NCBI RefSeq assembly: GCF_020520425.1
Contig: NC_079488.1
Coordinates: 91,617,285-91,681,284 of the forward strand
DNA from: Spinacia oleracea
Lineage: Eukaryota > Streptophyta > Magnoliopsida > Caryophyllales > Amaranthaceae
DNA: 64,000 nucleotides
Reading direction: 5' to 3'
Shown: positions 1 through 10,709 of the stretch, in pieces
How positions within the stretch are numbered: the first letter of the stretch is position 1
Layout: every line of letters starts with the position of its first letter
Translations under genes and position numbers: made by a program
The notes under the pieces: model-generated
Databases searched by the model: none
Seen by the model: the letters and a program-made list of their open reading frames with translations, nothing else
What the model was told of the DNA's origin: nothing

Positions 1-560
1 TTTATAGTATTATTAGTTAACTTTTGCTATCAATTAGTTAACTTTTTCTATCAATTAGTGAACTTTTTCTATCAATTAGTTACCCTTTTCCATGAATTAG
101 TTATTCTATTAAGGTACCTAGTTTTGTATTCACTTCAGTTAGTTTGTTGTACGATTAGTTAACTTTTTCTATCAATTAGTGAACTTTTTCTATGAATTAG
201 TTAGCCTTTTCCATGAATTAGTTATTCTATTAAGGTACCTAGTTTTGTATTCACTTCAGTTAGTTTGTTGTACAATTAGTTAACTTTTTTCATCAATTAG
301 TTAACTTGTACCATCAATTAGTTAACTTGTTCCCTTAATAAGTTAACAAATTGATTTTATTTTCAAAAGTTAAGTTACTATAATTATTCTTGATGTCACA
401 ATATGCAGGATGATTATGTTTAACTAATATTGTTAACCTAAAAGTAGTTAACTTTTTGCATCAATTAGTTAACCTTTACAATCTATAAGTTAACCTTTTC
501 CATCAATTAGTTAACTAATTGAATTTGATATTTAACTAATTGAATTTAATACTTATGAAA
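1..560. repeat. Minisatellite, ~21-bp unit, CAATTAGTTAAC orientation
   Basis: Degenerate tandem copies of a ~21-bp unit read on the plus strand as a T-rich tract followed by ATCAATTAGTTAAC. A longer interspersed block containing GGTACCTAGTTTTGTATTC recurs at about 110 and 230. The same blocks occur at 2690-3290 in the opposite orientation, so this segment is inverted relative to the main array. No gene is visible here. The array probably continues to the left of the window. Confidence 0.85.
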
Positions 561-769
561 TATATCAAGTAAATAATTCAAAATAAGCTCCTACTAAATA
601 TATATATACCAAAAGAGCTACTTGCCCAAAATATTCAAAGATTAAATTTCTGTTTTAAAGCACCTATTCTCAAAATATATCAACTAAACAAAGCAGTTAA
701 TAAAAATATTCACATATAAATTGTTTACTAAATAACAACTAAAAACAACCTGATAGATAAGTTTACTGA
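561..769. other. AT-rich 3' flank of the Ulp1-like gene
   Basis: Lies between the inverted minisatellite block and the stop codon of the Ulp1-like gene. It is AT-rich without the GTTAAC repeat and presumably includes the 3' untranslated part. No clear polyadenylation element can be singled out. Confidence 0.4.
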
Positions 770-3700
770 TTAATTGGAAGGTGGCTTATGATGAACAACT
801 TTTGGTCTCTTTTGTTTCGGTGCAACATTAGCTTTGTTTTGATCCATATCAGAGAATGGCACTGCTTCTACTGTTGGCACTGCTTCAGCTGCTACCACTG
901 GTTCGTTGTTCTTGGCAATTCGCCTTGATGACTTGTATGTTCTCAAAGGAGCATTGTCATTTCCTTCTGGCTTCTCTTGGGCTGTTGCTTTTCTTTTTGC
1001 AATTGTTTCTAACCTTTTCCTTGTAGTTTCAGCCTTTTTTAAATCAGCCTGCTGTGTCAACTTTACAGCCTCTTCTTCTTCTAGCTTCTTCTTTGCTTCT
1101 GCTTATTTTCTCTGTCTTTCTTCTTCTTCTTTCTTTTTCTTTCGGCGATCACGAACAACATGGAAAATACTAACTTTAATCATGTTGAATTATTCCATTT
1201 CCTCCAGCACATCAGCCCGAATTTCATTCATATCAGAAAGGACTAAGGTTGAACAAATCTTAGCCCGTAACATTGTCCTTGTACCGCGCAGAAATAAAAA
1301 CATAATATAAGATAATGTATGTGTACTAAATACTGATTGTATGAAACAAAAAATAGGTTTGTTAATAGATTAAAAAAGTTAACTAGTTGCTGTAAAAAGT
1401 TCACTAATAAATTTAAAAGTTAACTAATTGCTGTTAAAAGTTAACTAATTGCTATAAAAAGTAAACTAATTGCAGTAAAAAGTTAACTAATTGCTGTAAA
1501 AAGTTAACTAATTGCTGTAAAAAGTTAACTAATTGCTGTAAAAAGTTAACTTATTGCAGTAAAAAGTTAACTAATTGCTGTTAAAAGTTAACTAATTGCT
1601 ATAAAAAGTTAACTAATTGCAGTAAAAAGTTAACTAATTGTTGTAAAAAGTTAACTAATTGCTGTAAAAAGTTAACTAATTGCTGTAAAAAGTTAACTAA
1701 TTGTAGTAAAAAGTTAACTAATTGCAGTAAAAAGTTACCTAAATTGATTAACTACTTGATAGAAAAAGTTGTTAAAAAGTTAAAACAATAACTAATTGAT
1801 GAAAAAGATAACTAATTGATGGGACAAGTTACCTAATAGATGGAAAAAGTTAACTAATTATTGTTAAAAGCTTAATGGATGCAAAAGGTAAACTAATTAA
1901 TGTAAAAAGTAAACTAACTGAAAAAAGGTTAACTATTTGAAATAATAAGTTAACTAATTGAAGAAAAAAGGTTACCTAATTCATGAAATACTTAATTTGA
2001 AACTATTGAAACTAGAAAAGATAAACTAATTGCTTGAAAATCTTAACTGAAGTAGACTTACATAGGAAAGGTCCATGGGAATATTTTTTCCATTAAAGTA
2101 CTGCATTGCTGTCATCAAAAAAATTCCGCAATCTACATGATCAGGGTTATCTGATCTCCCAGCAAAGTCCAGAATTGACATTTCAAAATTTAAGCAATCA
2201 GCAGCAGCCGCATGGCCAATCTCTAGTAGAAACTGTGCAAATTCTTCAATAAGCAATGACACCATTGCCATATAATCATCATGAATCTTCTTACTCCAAA
2301 TTATGTTGTCAACATAGACAAGACTTCTCTGATTTATGTTGACAATCAACAGAGAGAGGTTTGGTAAATAATGGGAAAGAAAAACTGCAAATGAATCAAG
2401 GGAAAAAAGTAAGAAAAATCAAACTAAAATATATAAAAACTTAACTATTTAATATCACAAATTAACTATTACATATAAAGGCATAACTACCAAAATACCA
2501 ACTTACCATTCCCACATTTTTCAGATTGAATCTGTGGTCATTGATTTGCACCCAATATTTCCAACTATTGATAAGTTCATCAATAATTTGATTTAGAGAT
2601 TCGGCTGACTTCGTCTTAAGAGAACCTTCAAGCTTCCTCTGGCATAAGCAAAAAACCAAATTTAATTAGAAAACAGTATAAACAAATTAACTGAACTGAA
2701 TACAAAACTAGGTACTTTTATGTGTAACTAATTGATGGAAAAGGATAACTAATTCATGGAAAAAGTTAACTAGTTGATAGAAATAGTTAACTATTTGATT
2801 GCAAAAGTTAACTAATTGATAGCAAAAGTTAACTAATTGATAGAAAAAGTTAACTAATTGTACAACAAACTAACTGAAGTAAATACGAAACTAGGTACCT
2901 TAATAGTATAACTAATTCATGGAAAAGGCTAACTAATTGATTGAAAAAGTTCACTAATTGATAAAAGAAAGTTCACTAATTGATAGAAAAGGTTAACTAA
3001 TTGATAGAAAAAATTCACTAATTGATAGAAAAGGTTAACTAAATGTACAACAAACTACCTGAAATGAATACAAACCTAGGCACCTTAATAGAATAACTAA
3101 TTCATGGGAAACTAATTGATAGAAAAAGTTCACTAATTGATAGAAAAAGTTAACTAATTGATAGAAAAAGTTCACTAATTGATAGAAAAAGTTCACTAAT
3201 TGATAGAAAAAGTTAACTAATTGATAGCAAAAATTAACTAATAATACCACAAACTAATTGAAATGAATACAAAACTAGTTACTTTACAGTGTAGGTAATT
3301 GATGGAAAAACTTAACTAATTGTTTGAAAAGGTTAACTAATTGTCAGAACAAGTTAACTAAATGATTTAAAAAGTTAAAAAGTTAACTACTTGATGGAAA
3401 ATGTTAACTAATTGATGTAAAAAAAAAAAATTGTGGTAAAAAGATAAGTAACTCATTATTTAAACGATACAACATAAAAAAGTAAAGGACATTAATAAAA
3501 AAAATTACGTAAAATAGAAACTAACCGTGTACTCAACACCAAAATAGAAATTGTTTTGTTCTTTATTCAACATGAACTGATTTTTGTTCAAGAGAATAGA
3601 CCAAATCTCAACAATGTTGGATAAGATATATTCCTCAGGAATCAAACATTGCATTTCCTCCCTATTTATTTTGTGGAGCATCCCAAAAATAAAAACATCA

Positions 3701-4356
3701 GCCCTGTTACACAAAAATTAAAACAAATAAATAAGGAAAATATTAAATTATGTAAAAATCTCAACTAAATGACATATATAGTTAACTAATTCATCTCACA
3801 AGATAACTAATTGTTAACTTACCGTTGATCAAGTGCCTCATCATCCAAGAAACAGAAGTCAATTACTTCTTTTTCCAGTCTCCTCAGACGACCGAGGGTC
3901 TTCGGAAATCTCTCCATTAACTCAGATAAGAAGAAGACTTCTTCTGTAGCAGAACCAATGGGAAGACTGCTATAGAAACTCCTAGCTTCTCGTTCAGGTT
4001 CAGCATCTTGGGGAGCAACATTTCCAGAACCTTCAACATTTTTCTCAATTGGCCCCTTATCACCAGGTCCATTATCACCAGAACCCTTGTCAGCAGCACC
4101 AACATTCTCCTGAATTGGCCCCTTGTCAGCAGCACCATCAACAGCTTGAGAAGGAGCATTATCATCAACAGCATTATTTTCGTAAGTGTTCAGCATAGGC
4201 AACAATTGAGTCAATTATCTCCAAAAACACAGGATCACTGTATCCTGGACTGTCTGATAATTCTTGTCGCCGACTCTTTAACAAATTTATACGGTCCTTA
4301 TGGAAACTGGACACAACATATAAATCGCGACAATATATTCTCATTGCCAATTGCAA

Positions 4357-5450
4357 CTCCTTCACACAAAAAAAAGAAAAATATTAAGAAAAGAAAACAA
4401 CAGCTAAATAGTTAACTAATTGAATTATCTAAACAATTATATAATTCATGGAAAAAGATAACTATTTGATGGAATACATTAACTAATTGTTGTATAAAGT
4501 TAACTAATTAAAGGAAAAGGTTAACTATTCGATGAAATAACTTAACTAATTGATGGAATGATGAAACTATTGGAAAAATTCATTAAAAATAAGTTCACTT
4601 ATAGAGAAAAATAGTTAACTAATTGATGAAATAAGATAACTAATTGCTGAAATAGGTTAACTAATTCATAAAACAAGTAACACTTGGTTAACTACTTAAT
4701 GGAAAAAGTTGACTAATTGCTGTAAAAACTTAACTAATTTAAGCAAAAGGTTAACTATTGTGAGATAGGTTAACTAATTGAATAAAAAGGTTTACTAATT
4801 CATAAAAAAAGTTAACTAATTGATGGTACAAGTTAACTAATTGAATAAAAAGGTTTACTAATTCATAAAAAGGTTAACTAATTGATGGTACAGGTTAACT
4901 AATTGAATAAAAAGGTTTACTAATTCATAAAAAAGGTTAACTAATTGCAAAATAGGAACTCCTTCACAAAAAAAAAAAGATAACTAATTGATGAAATACA
5001 TTAACTAATTGCTGTATAACGCTAACTAATTAAAGGAAAGGGTTAACTATTTGATGAAATAACTTAACTAATTGATGGAATGATGAAAGATTGGAAAAAT
5101 TCATTAAAAAATAAGTTAACTAATTGATGAAATAAGATAACTAATTGCTGAAATAGGTTAACTAATTCATAAAACAAGTAACACTTGGTTAACTAATTAA
5201 TGGAAAAAGTTGACTAATTGCTGTAAAAGGTTAACTAATTTAAGCAAAAGGTTAACTATTGTAATAGGTTAACTAATTGAATAAAAAGGTTTACTAATTC
5301 ATAAAAAAGGTTAACTAATTGATGGTACAAGTTAACTAATTGAATAAAAAGGTTTACTAATTCATAAAAAGGTTAACTAATTGATGGTACAGGTTAACTA
5401 ATTGAATAAAAAGGTTTACTAAATCATAACAAAAGTTAACTAATTGACAA
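4357..5450. repeat. ~510-bp segmental duplication inside an intron
   Basis: A block running from ACTCCTTCACA through a GGAATGATGAAA landmark to AACACTTGG is present twice in tandem, offset by about 500-522 bp (landmarks at 4551/5073 and 4681/5182). The first copy begins at the 5' edge of the exon starting at 4359, so the exon border was copied with the intron. This is duplication above the level of the 21-bp unit. Confidence 0.8.
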
Positions 5451-6964
5451 AATAGGTTAACTATTAAAAAGATTCATTAAATATGAACAAAAATAAATAT
5501 GAACATTATCATGACTTACATCATCGCAGGTAGCTTGAATTTCAGCATCTGTTTGAGCACTTTCCGGAATTTGAAACTCAATAATCCTGCTTCGATCAGC
5601 TTGGGAATTACCCGGTGCACCTTCCGAAGCTTTAGCAGAAGCAGCAGGAGCACCAGAAGCAGCACGAGCAGCAGAAGCAGAAGGAGCAGCAGAAGCAGAA
5701 GGAGCAGCAGAAGCTTCAGGAGCAGCGGAAGCTTCAGGAACCTCGAGTTTGATAGGGTTAAGACCCCCTAACAAATCAGCAAAAGTCTTAGACACGGGAT
5801 AGCTGGTTATATCAACCAAAGCTACCCCAAAACCCATCTTCTCTTCGGAAACCAGACGTTCAGTCACTTGTTCATCATTCCAATGTTGAACAATTGGGAT
5901 TTCCTTAGGGGGGACTACACCCCGAAATAACGATCTTTGGAGATAAATTATCTCCAAAAATAGAACACAGTCACCAACCTTGTCATTTTTGACACTCGCT
6001 CTCCACCTCTCGACAGTAAACCCAAGCTGATTTAACACGTATTTACACCAATTTTGTTTCACAATCTGTGAAACATCCTCAACAGCCTTCAAAACCTTGA
6101 TGTCTAACAACCGGTTAGACGTAGGAGCCAAAAATACACCTATAAAAACAATAAGATAATTACAGAAATCAATAAGATAATATGTTAACTAATTCATAAA
6201 AATAGTTCACTAATTAATGTAAAAAGTTAACTAAATGATGAAGAAAGTTAACTAAATGTAAAATAGGTTAACTGATTGATGAAACCAGTAACTAATGGAT
6301 AAAGAAGGTAAACTAATTATTAAAATGAACTAATTAATGAAAAAAGAAGAATAATTAATAAAAAAAGGTAAACTAATTAATGTAAATAGTGAACTATATA
6401 CTTGCTGTTAAAGGTAAATAACTTGAGCATGATTAATTTAGAAATTTTTACCTAAAACATATACCACAAAGGCACGTTTAAAATCATCTCCACATTCATC
6501 TATTTTCAAAAAAGATTCCAACTCCGTCAAGGTGGGTGCCTGAACAGTTGGTTTCTTATGGAACTTCTCATTCCATTTTTGAATCATTTCATGGTTGGCA
6601 TCTCCTTCAACCCGCTTTCTTGGCGTCTCTTGAACATCAAAATCCTTGTTCCATGGCAAGCCAAAGACGTCATAGACATCATAATCATATAACTGAACAT
6701 TTTGTGTTTCTCCAAACTGGAGCATATGACCAACACAATTAAAATGTTGAAGCAGCCATGGAACAAGGCGTGTGTTGACTTCATGAAGTCGAACACTCAA
6801 CAAACCACCAAAACCTATCTCTTTAATGGCTTTCACTTTGTTTTCATTCTTCTTTATAGAATTAAGAAGATTAATCAACGCCTCTGGTCTACAATTTAGT
6901 TTGTAACCCCTACACAAAACAAAAGAATTTAATTAATGAAAATATTTAACTAATTGCTTAAGAA

Positions 6965-7840
6965 GTTAACTAATTGAAGAAAAAGGTTAACTATTTAATG
7001 AAATAGGTTAACTAACTGCAAAAACTTCACTATTCATGCAATAGGTTAACTAATTGATAAAATAGGTTAACTAATTAATGGAAAAAGTTAACTAATTGCA
7101 GTCAAAAGTTAACTAATTATTGAGTTAACTAATTGCAGTCAAAAGTTAACTAATTAATGTAAAAGGTTAACTAATTAGTGAAAAAGTTAACTAATTAGTG
7201 GAAAGATTCTTTTTAAAAAAAGGTTAACTAATTACTGAAAAATATTTAACTAATTGTGTTTAAAGGTTAACTAATTATTTTAATTACATAACTACTTCAT
7301 ATAGGTAAAATAATTTGTTTCAAAGCAAAAGTAATTAATTTAAAAATAAATAACAAATAGTCATACCTATCCAACTAATTAAACAGTGATAAATAACAGT
7401 TACAAAGATAGGTTAACTAATTGAAGAAAAAGGTTAACTATTTAATGAAATAGGTTAACTAACTGAAAAAAACTTCACTAATCATGCAATAGGTTAACTA
7501 ATTGATGAAATAGGTTAACTAATTAATGGAAAAAGTTAACTATTTGCAGTCAAAAGTAAACTAATTATTGAGTTAACTAATTGCAGTCAAAAGTTAACTA
7601 ATTAATGGAAAAGGTTAACTAATTAGTGGAAAAAGTTAACTAATTAGTGGAAAGATTCTTTTTAAAAAAGGTTAACTAGTTACTGAAAAATATTTAACTA
7701 ATTGCAGTCAAAAGTTAACTAAATTATGCAAAAAGTTCACTAAATGTAAAATAAGTTATGATAATTGCAAAATCCATTTTTAAATAGTCATACCTATCCA
7801 ACTAATTTAACAGTGATAAATAACAGTTACAAAGATAGGA
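6965..7840. repeat. ~430-445-bp duplication carrying a splice-donor edge
   Basis: Landmarks at 6978 and 7423 (a GAAGAAAAAGG run) and at 7361 and 7787 (CATACCTATCCAAC) show a tandem duplication of about 430-445 bp. The CCTATCCAAC segment also forms the true donor of the first Ulp1-like exon near 7848. Three copies of the same exon-end plus GT donor sequence are therefore present. Confidence 0.75.
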
Positions 7841-8449
7841 GTTATACCTATCCAACTCTACAACTTCCCCGCCATCTTCCGTATATTCTACTTTAACTTT
7901 CGACTTCTTTGGCCCCCTTCCAATTTTCCTCTCATCTGCACTCAGCTTTGGACTAGCTGGAATATCTTCAGTCGGCCTTGAACTGCCTTCAACATCTTGA
8001 CTCGACTTCCCAGCATCGTGATAATCAGATGCTTTGTTTGCATTTTTTGACCTCATTATGTGAACTGAAACTATAAATGAATGTAGTTCAATATATTGCA
8101 ATGCGCAAATAAAAAGAATGTGTAATGAACATAAGCAGTATAAATAGCAATAAAAACAAAACAATTTCATTGTGTAACTAATTGCTTTGAATGTTTCACT
8201 AATAGGTTAAAATAGTTAACTAATTGGATTATGCAATTAACTAATTGGTCAAAAAAGTGAACTAATTGCTCAAGAAAGTTTGAAATTAAATAAATTAACT
8301 AATTCGTTTAATACTTGATTTATGAATGTCAGAATATGACTAATTGCTTTGAAAGAATAACTAATTGGTAAAAATAATTAACTAATTGATTAAAAAACTA
8401 ATTATTTATCAGCGAACTTTTAATTGAACAAATTGAACAAAAACACCAA

Positions 8450-8790
8450 AACAAACTTCAAATTATGAACAAATTGAACAAAAAGAAGGGAAAAGGACAA
8501 GAAGCTTCAAAAATATTATCGAAAATGAAGAACAACCAAAAGTATCACAAATCACAATTACAAAACCCTAAATCACAACCAAAAACAGTAAGAAACAAAA
8601 AAGAACTTCAAATGATAACAAAATTGAACAAAAAGAAGAAAAAATGACAACAAAACTTCAAAAATATTGTCGAAAATGAAGAACAACCGAAATTATCACA
8701 AATCACAATTACAAAACCCTAAATCAAAACCAAAAACAGTAAGAAACAAAACGAACATCAAATGATGACAAAATTGAACAAAAAGTAGAT
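8450..8790. repeat. 150-bp tandem repeat in the 5' region of the Ulp1-like gene
   Basis: A unit beginning CTTCAAAT and containing AAATTGAACAAAAAG and AAAACCCTAAATC recurs with a 150-bp offset (starts near 8456, 8606 and 8756), about two and a half copies. It lies upstream of the Ulp1-like start codon, in its transcribed leader or a leader intron. The lysine-rich plus-strand reading frame across it is a composition artefact. Confidence 0.8.
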
Positions 8791-9072
8791 GAAAATAGAA
8801 AGAACTTACCGAAACTTGAAGTAAATCGGAAAATATCACAATCACACCTTCAAAACCCTAAATCGAACGAAAAAAAGAGGATAAATCAGTAAGAACTACA
8901 CACGAACAAAGAAAAACAAGTGAAAATGCAAAAACTTACAGAAATTGAAGAAATCGAAGAGAAGATCAAAGAGTAGAAGCTTTCTCTCTCCTGAAATGGA
9001 AGAACTCGGCGGTTTCTCTCTCTAAAAGTGAACAGTGATTTGAAAATGGGCAAAAACGTGGGAAAGAAAACC

Positions 9073-9079
9073 TTTTATA
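9073..9079 (-). promoter_or_regulatory. TATA box, Ulp1-like gene
   Basis: The minus strand reads GTATAAAAGG here. It is followed in the minus direction by a pyrimidine/GAGAGA-rich leader (9045-8940), typical of a plant transcription start about 30 bp downstream. It fits transcription toward the Ulp1-like exons. Confidence 0.5.
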
Positions 9080-9080
9080 C

Positions 9081-9587
9081 TAAACCCGAAAAAATAACCG
9101 TTTTCGACCCGATTCGGATTTGACCCGCGTCCTGACCCGCGTCACGACCCGCGCTGCCACGTCACCCGTCTGACGCTGTCAGTCCGCCTTATTCAAGTTT
9201 TTTTGTAATTAATATACACATACAACCCAAGAAAGATACAACCCAAAAAATATTAGGTGCGCGTGATTACCTTCCAATAATAATAATAATTAGCACCAAC
9301 GAACATTGTTAGTTGTTCGTGATGGGTCTTCGATCAGGTATAATAATCCGATGGGCACAAAAATAGAATATGAGATTTTGTTTTCAAAGTGAAAAGGCAT
9401 GAGCTAGCTTCTTTAATTCATAGGCGGTGGAATTTTGATAAATAACTTTTGTGAAGCAATGGGTTTACATAGATACTCATGAGATGAATCAGTAAAACTA
9501 ACGGCAAAACAAAATAAGAATGAGAAAATAATAGGGCTGCCGTAATTAAATATTATTAGGGTTTAAGTAGTATTTATAGATGGTTCA
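9081..9587. other. Intergenic, with short GACCCGCG repeats
   Basis: At 9118-9160 a GACCCGCG(T/C) motif is repeated three to four times in the only GC-rich patch nearby. The remainder, up to the MULE target duplication, has a short (TAA)n run near 9280 and no recognisable gene. Confidence 0.45.
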
Positions 9588-9596
9588 TAATAAGAA
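9588..9596. repeat. Left 9-bp target duplication of the MULE
   Basis: TAATAAGAA directly precedes the element and is repeated exactly at 14951-14959. Nine base pairs is the duplication size of the Mutator superfamily. Confidence 0.93.
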
Positions 9597-9785
9597 GGAA
9601 AAATTCACGTAAACAGTCCCAACTATTAACATCCTTCTTTAAACGGTCCCAACTATCGATTAACTATGATTGGGCCGAATTACTTATCCTATTTTATAGC
9701 AATGGGCCTTAATAAAAAATGACCTGTTGTAGCAGGTTAAAACCTATACACGTGCATAGCCGTGATATTTAATGAAACAAAAAAT
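9597..9785. repeat. MULE left terminal inverted repeat (~190 bp)
   Basis: Matches the reverse complement of 14760-14950 through to a shared AATGAAACAAAAA segment, with scattered mismatches. It includes a GTCCCAACTAT motif repeated inside each arm, and a sub-terminal ACCTG(C/T)TATAG-like palindrome followed by an ACACGTG-type motif. Confidence 0.92.
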
Positions 9786-9929
9786 ATCTTTTCATTTTTA
9801 ACTTTTCTTTTTCCCTTTCCTTTTCCACTTTTTCCTGTAATTATATCCTTTCTCCCCCTCATTAATTCATCTCGTTAGTTTTGGTCTATGTATTGGGTCT
9901 TTTTCTCTTCAAAATTATTTATATCCTCC

Positions 9930-10480
9930 ATGGCTATGGCTTCAAAGTTTTTCTCTTCTAATACTGAGGAAAATCGGGAAATCAAGTGTCACTTATTTGT
10001 GTCGCCGGCAAGGACCGCAAGGAGTGGAAAAAATATTGGAAATAGATTTTATAGTTATTCTTTGTGGCCTGTAAGTACAAGAACAATTACAGCTACATCT
10101 TTCTCGTCAAAAAAAAAAGTACAAGAACAATTAATCTCAACTATCATAATTGTACATTTGCTCAAAAAATACAACACTGTTTTGCTCAAAATAACAGCTA
10201 ACGGTAGACCTGTCAAACGGGTCGGTCGGGTTGGATTGTAAAAATTTATTTTCGGGTTCGGATTCGGATAAAATCAGGTTACGGGTCGCAAAATCTTGTT
10301 CAAGACCCAGTATTTTCGGGTCGGGTTCGGGTTGGTTTTCGGGTCGGGTTGGTTTTTGACAGGTCTAGCTAAGGGTGTGCACATTGTCTTTTCGAGATAA
10401 CTGATCCTGCCTGGTATACCAAGAGAACACAGATGAAGGTGGAAAAGTGGCCAGGAAAGATTAGCCTTCTTGTTTTAGTT
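9930..10480 (+). pseudogene. GRF-type zinc-finger protein remnant in the MULE
   Basis: A first exon at 9930-10071 encodes a 47-residue start ending before a GTAAGT donor. Its KCHLFVSPARTARS and GNRFYSYSLWP segments resemble the GRF finger, but two of the expected cysteines are replaced. Near 10385-10470, after an intron, a frame reads FFEITDPAWYTKR, similar to the second half of GRF proteins. A hAT MITE sits in the intervening intron. GRF fingers bind single-stranded nucleic acid in known proteins, but this copy has lost metal ligands and is likely dead. It may be an accessory or captured gene of the element. Confidence 0.4.
10205..10367. mobile_element. hAT-type MITE, 163 bp
   Basis: Ends are TAGACCTGTCAAA and its exact reverse complement. 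The 8-bp flanks are GCTAACGG (10197-10204) and GCTAAGGG (10368-10375), one mismatch, which is the hAT duplication size. The interior is rich in CGGGTT/GGGTCGG repeats. It is nested within the MULE. Confidence 0.85.
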
Positions 10481-10709
10481 TTACCAAAATAAAAGCACTA
10501 TTTTGCTCAAAATACAAGCATTAGTTTGCAAAAATTACAAGCATTGGTTAATCAAAATATAATCTACTGTTTGCTCAAAATACATAAAGGAGTGTGCACA
10601 AAATGCTACTGTTTTGTGAGACTACAAAGCAGCTAGCTTAAATCTCCTCTTCTTAACTCGCATTTGAGGCCTGCTAAAGCAGCTTGCGTGGAGCTTAAAC
10701 CCTCCCCTC

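Larger units (their letters stand above)
770..8056 (-). pseudogene. Plant Ulp1-type (C48 cysteine protease) gene, degenerate
   Basis: Members of this family are mostly transposon-associated and of unknown host function. Exons on the minus strand, by splice sites and homology: 8056-7848, 6909-6452, 6139-5520, 4359-3823, 3703-3526, 2638-2507, 2384-2062 and about 1280-770. The first three join in frame. They give a conserved N-terminal block (IGFGGLL, then VFGLPW), then the LAPTSN and NWCKYVL motifs, then an Ala/Ser-rich linker. Later exons carry the protease remnant: an aspartate in VYVDN and the cysteine in DHVDCGIF. Breaks: a reading-frame shift near 4200, another near 2365 in the expected His-box region, and TAA stops at 1190-1192 and 1103-1105. 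A charged coiled-coil-like tail ends at 770. Every intron is minisatellite. The family call is fairly sure; the last exon's 5' border is approximate. Confidence 0.75.
1370..8420. repeat. Intron-filling GTTAACTAATTG minisatellite
   Basis: Tandem copies of a 20-22 bp unit (core GTTAACTAATTG plus an A-rich spacer) occupy 1375-2035, 2690-3440, 3770-3820, 4395-5470, 6180-6430, 6940-7760 and 8165-8420. These stretches are the introns of the Ulp1-like gene; the exons lie between them. At 1380-1740 copies are almost uniform with a strict 21-bp period. Elsewhere the spacer varies (GATGGAAAAA, GATAGAAAAA, AATAAAAAGG). Orientation is constant across this span and opposite to 1-560. Because 21 bp is seven codons, some arrays read through without stops. 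Confidence 0.9.

Noticed and set aside
1370-1740. Regular 21-bp direct repeats that resemble a CRISPR array
   Set aside because: No distinct spacers: the whole unit repeats and the setting is a plant gene's introns. It is a minisatellite.
3035-3250. Minus-strand frame with VNFFYQL repeated
   Set aside because: It arises because the 21-bp satellite unit is seven codons long. It is intronic and has no independent coding support.
8465-8647. Lysine-rich plus-strand frame
   Set aside because: Low-complexity A-rich 150-bp repeat, on the opposite strand to the gene's leader.
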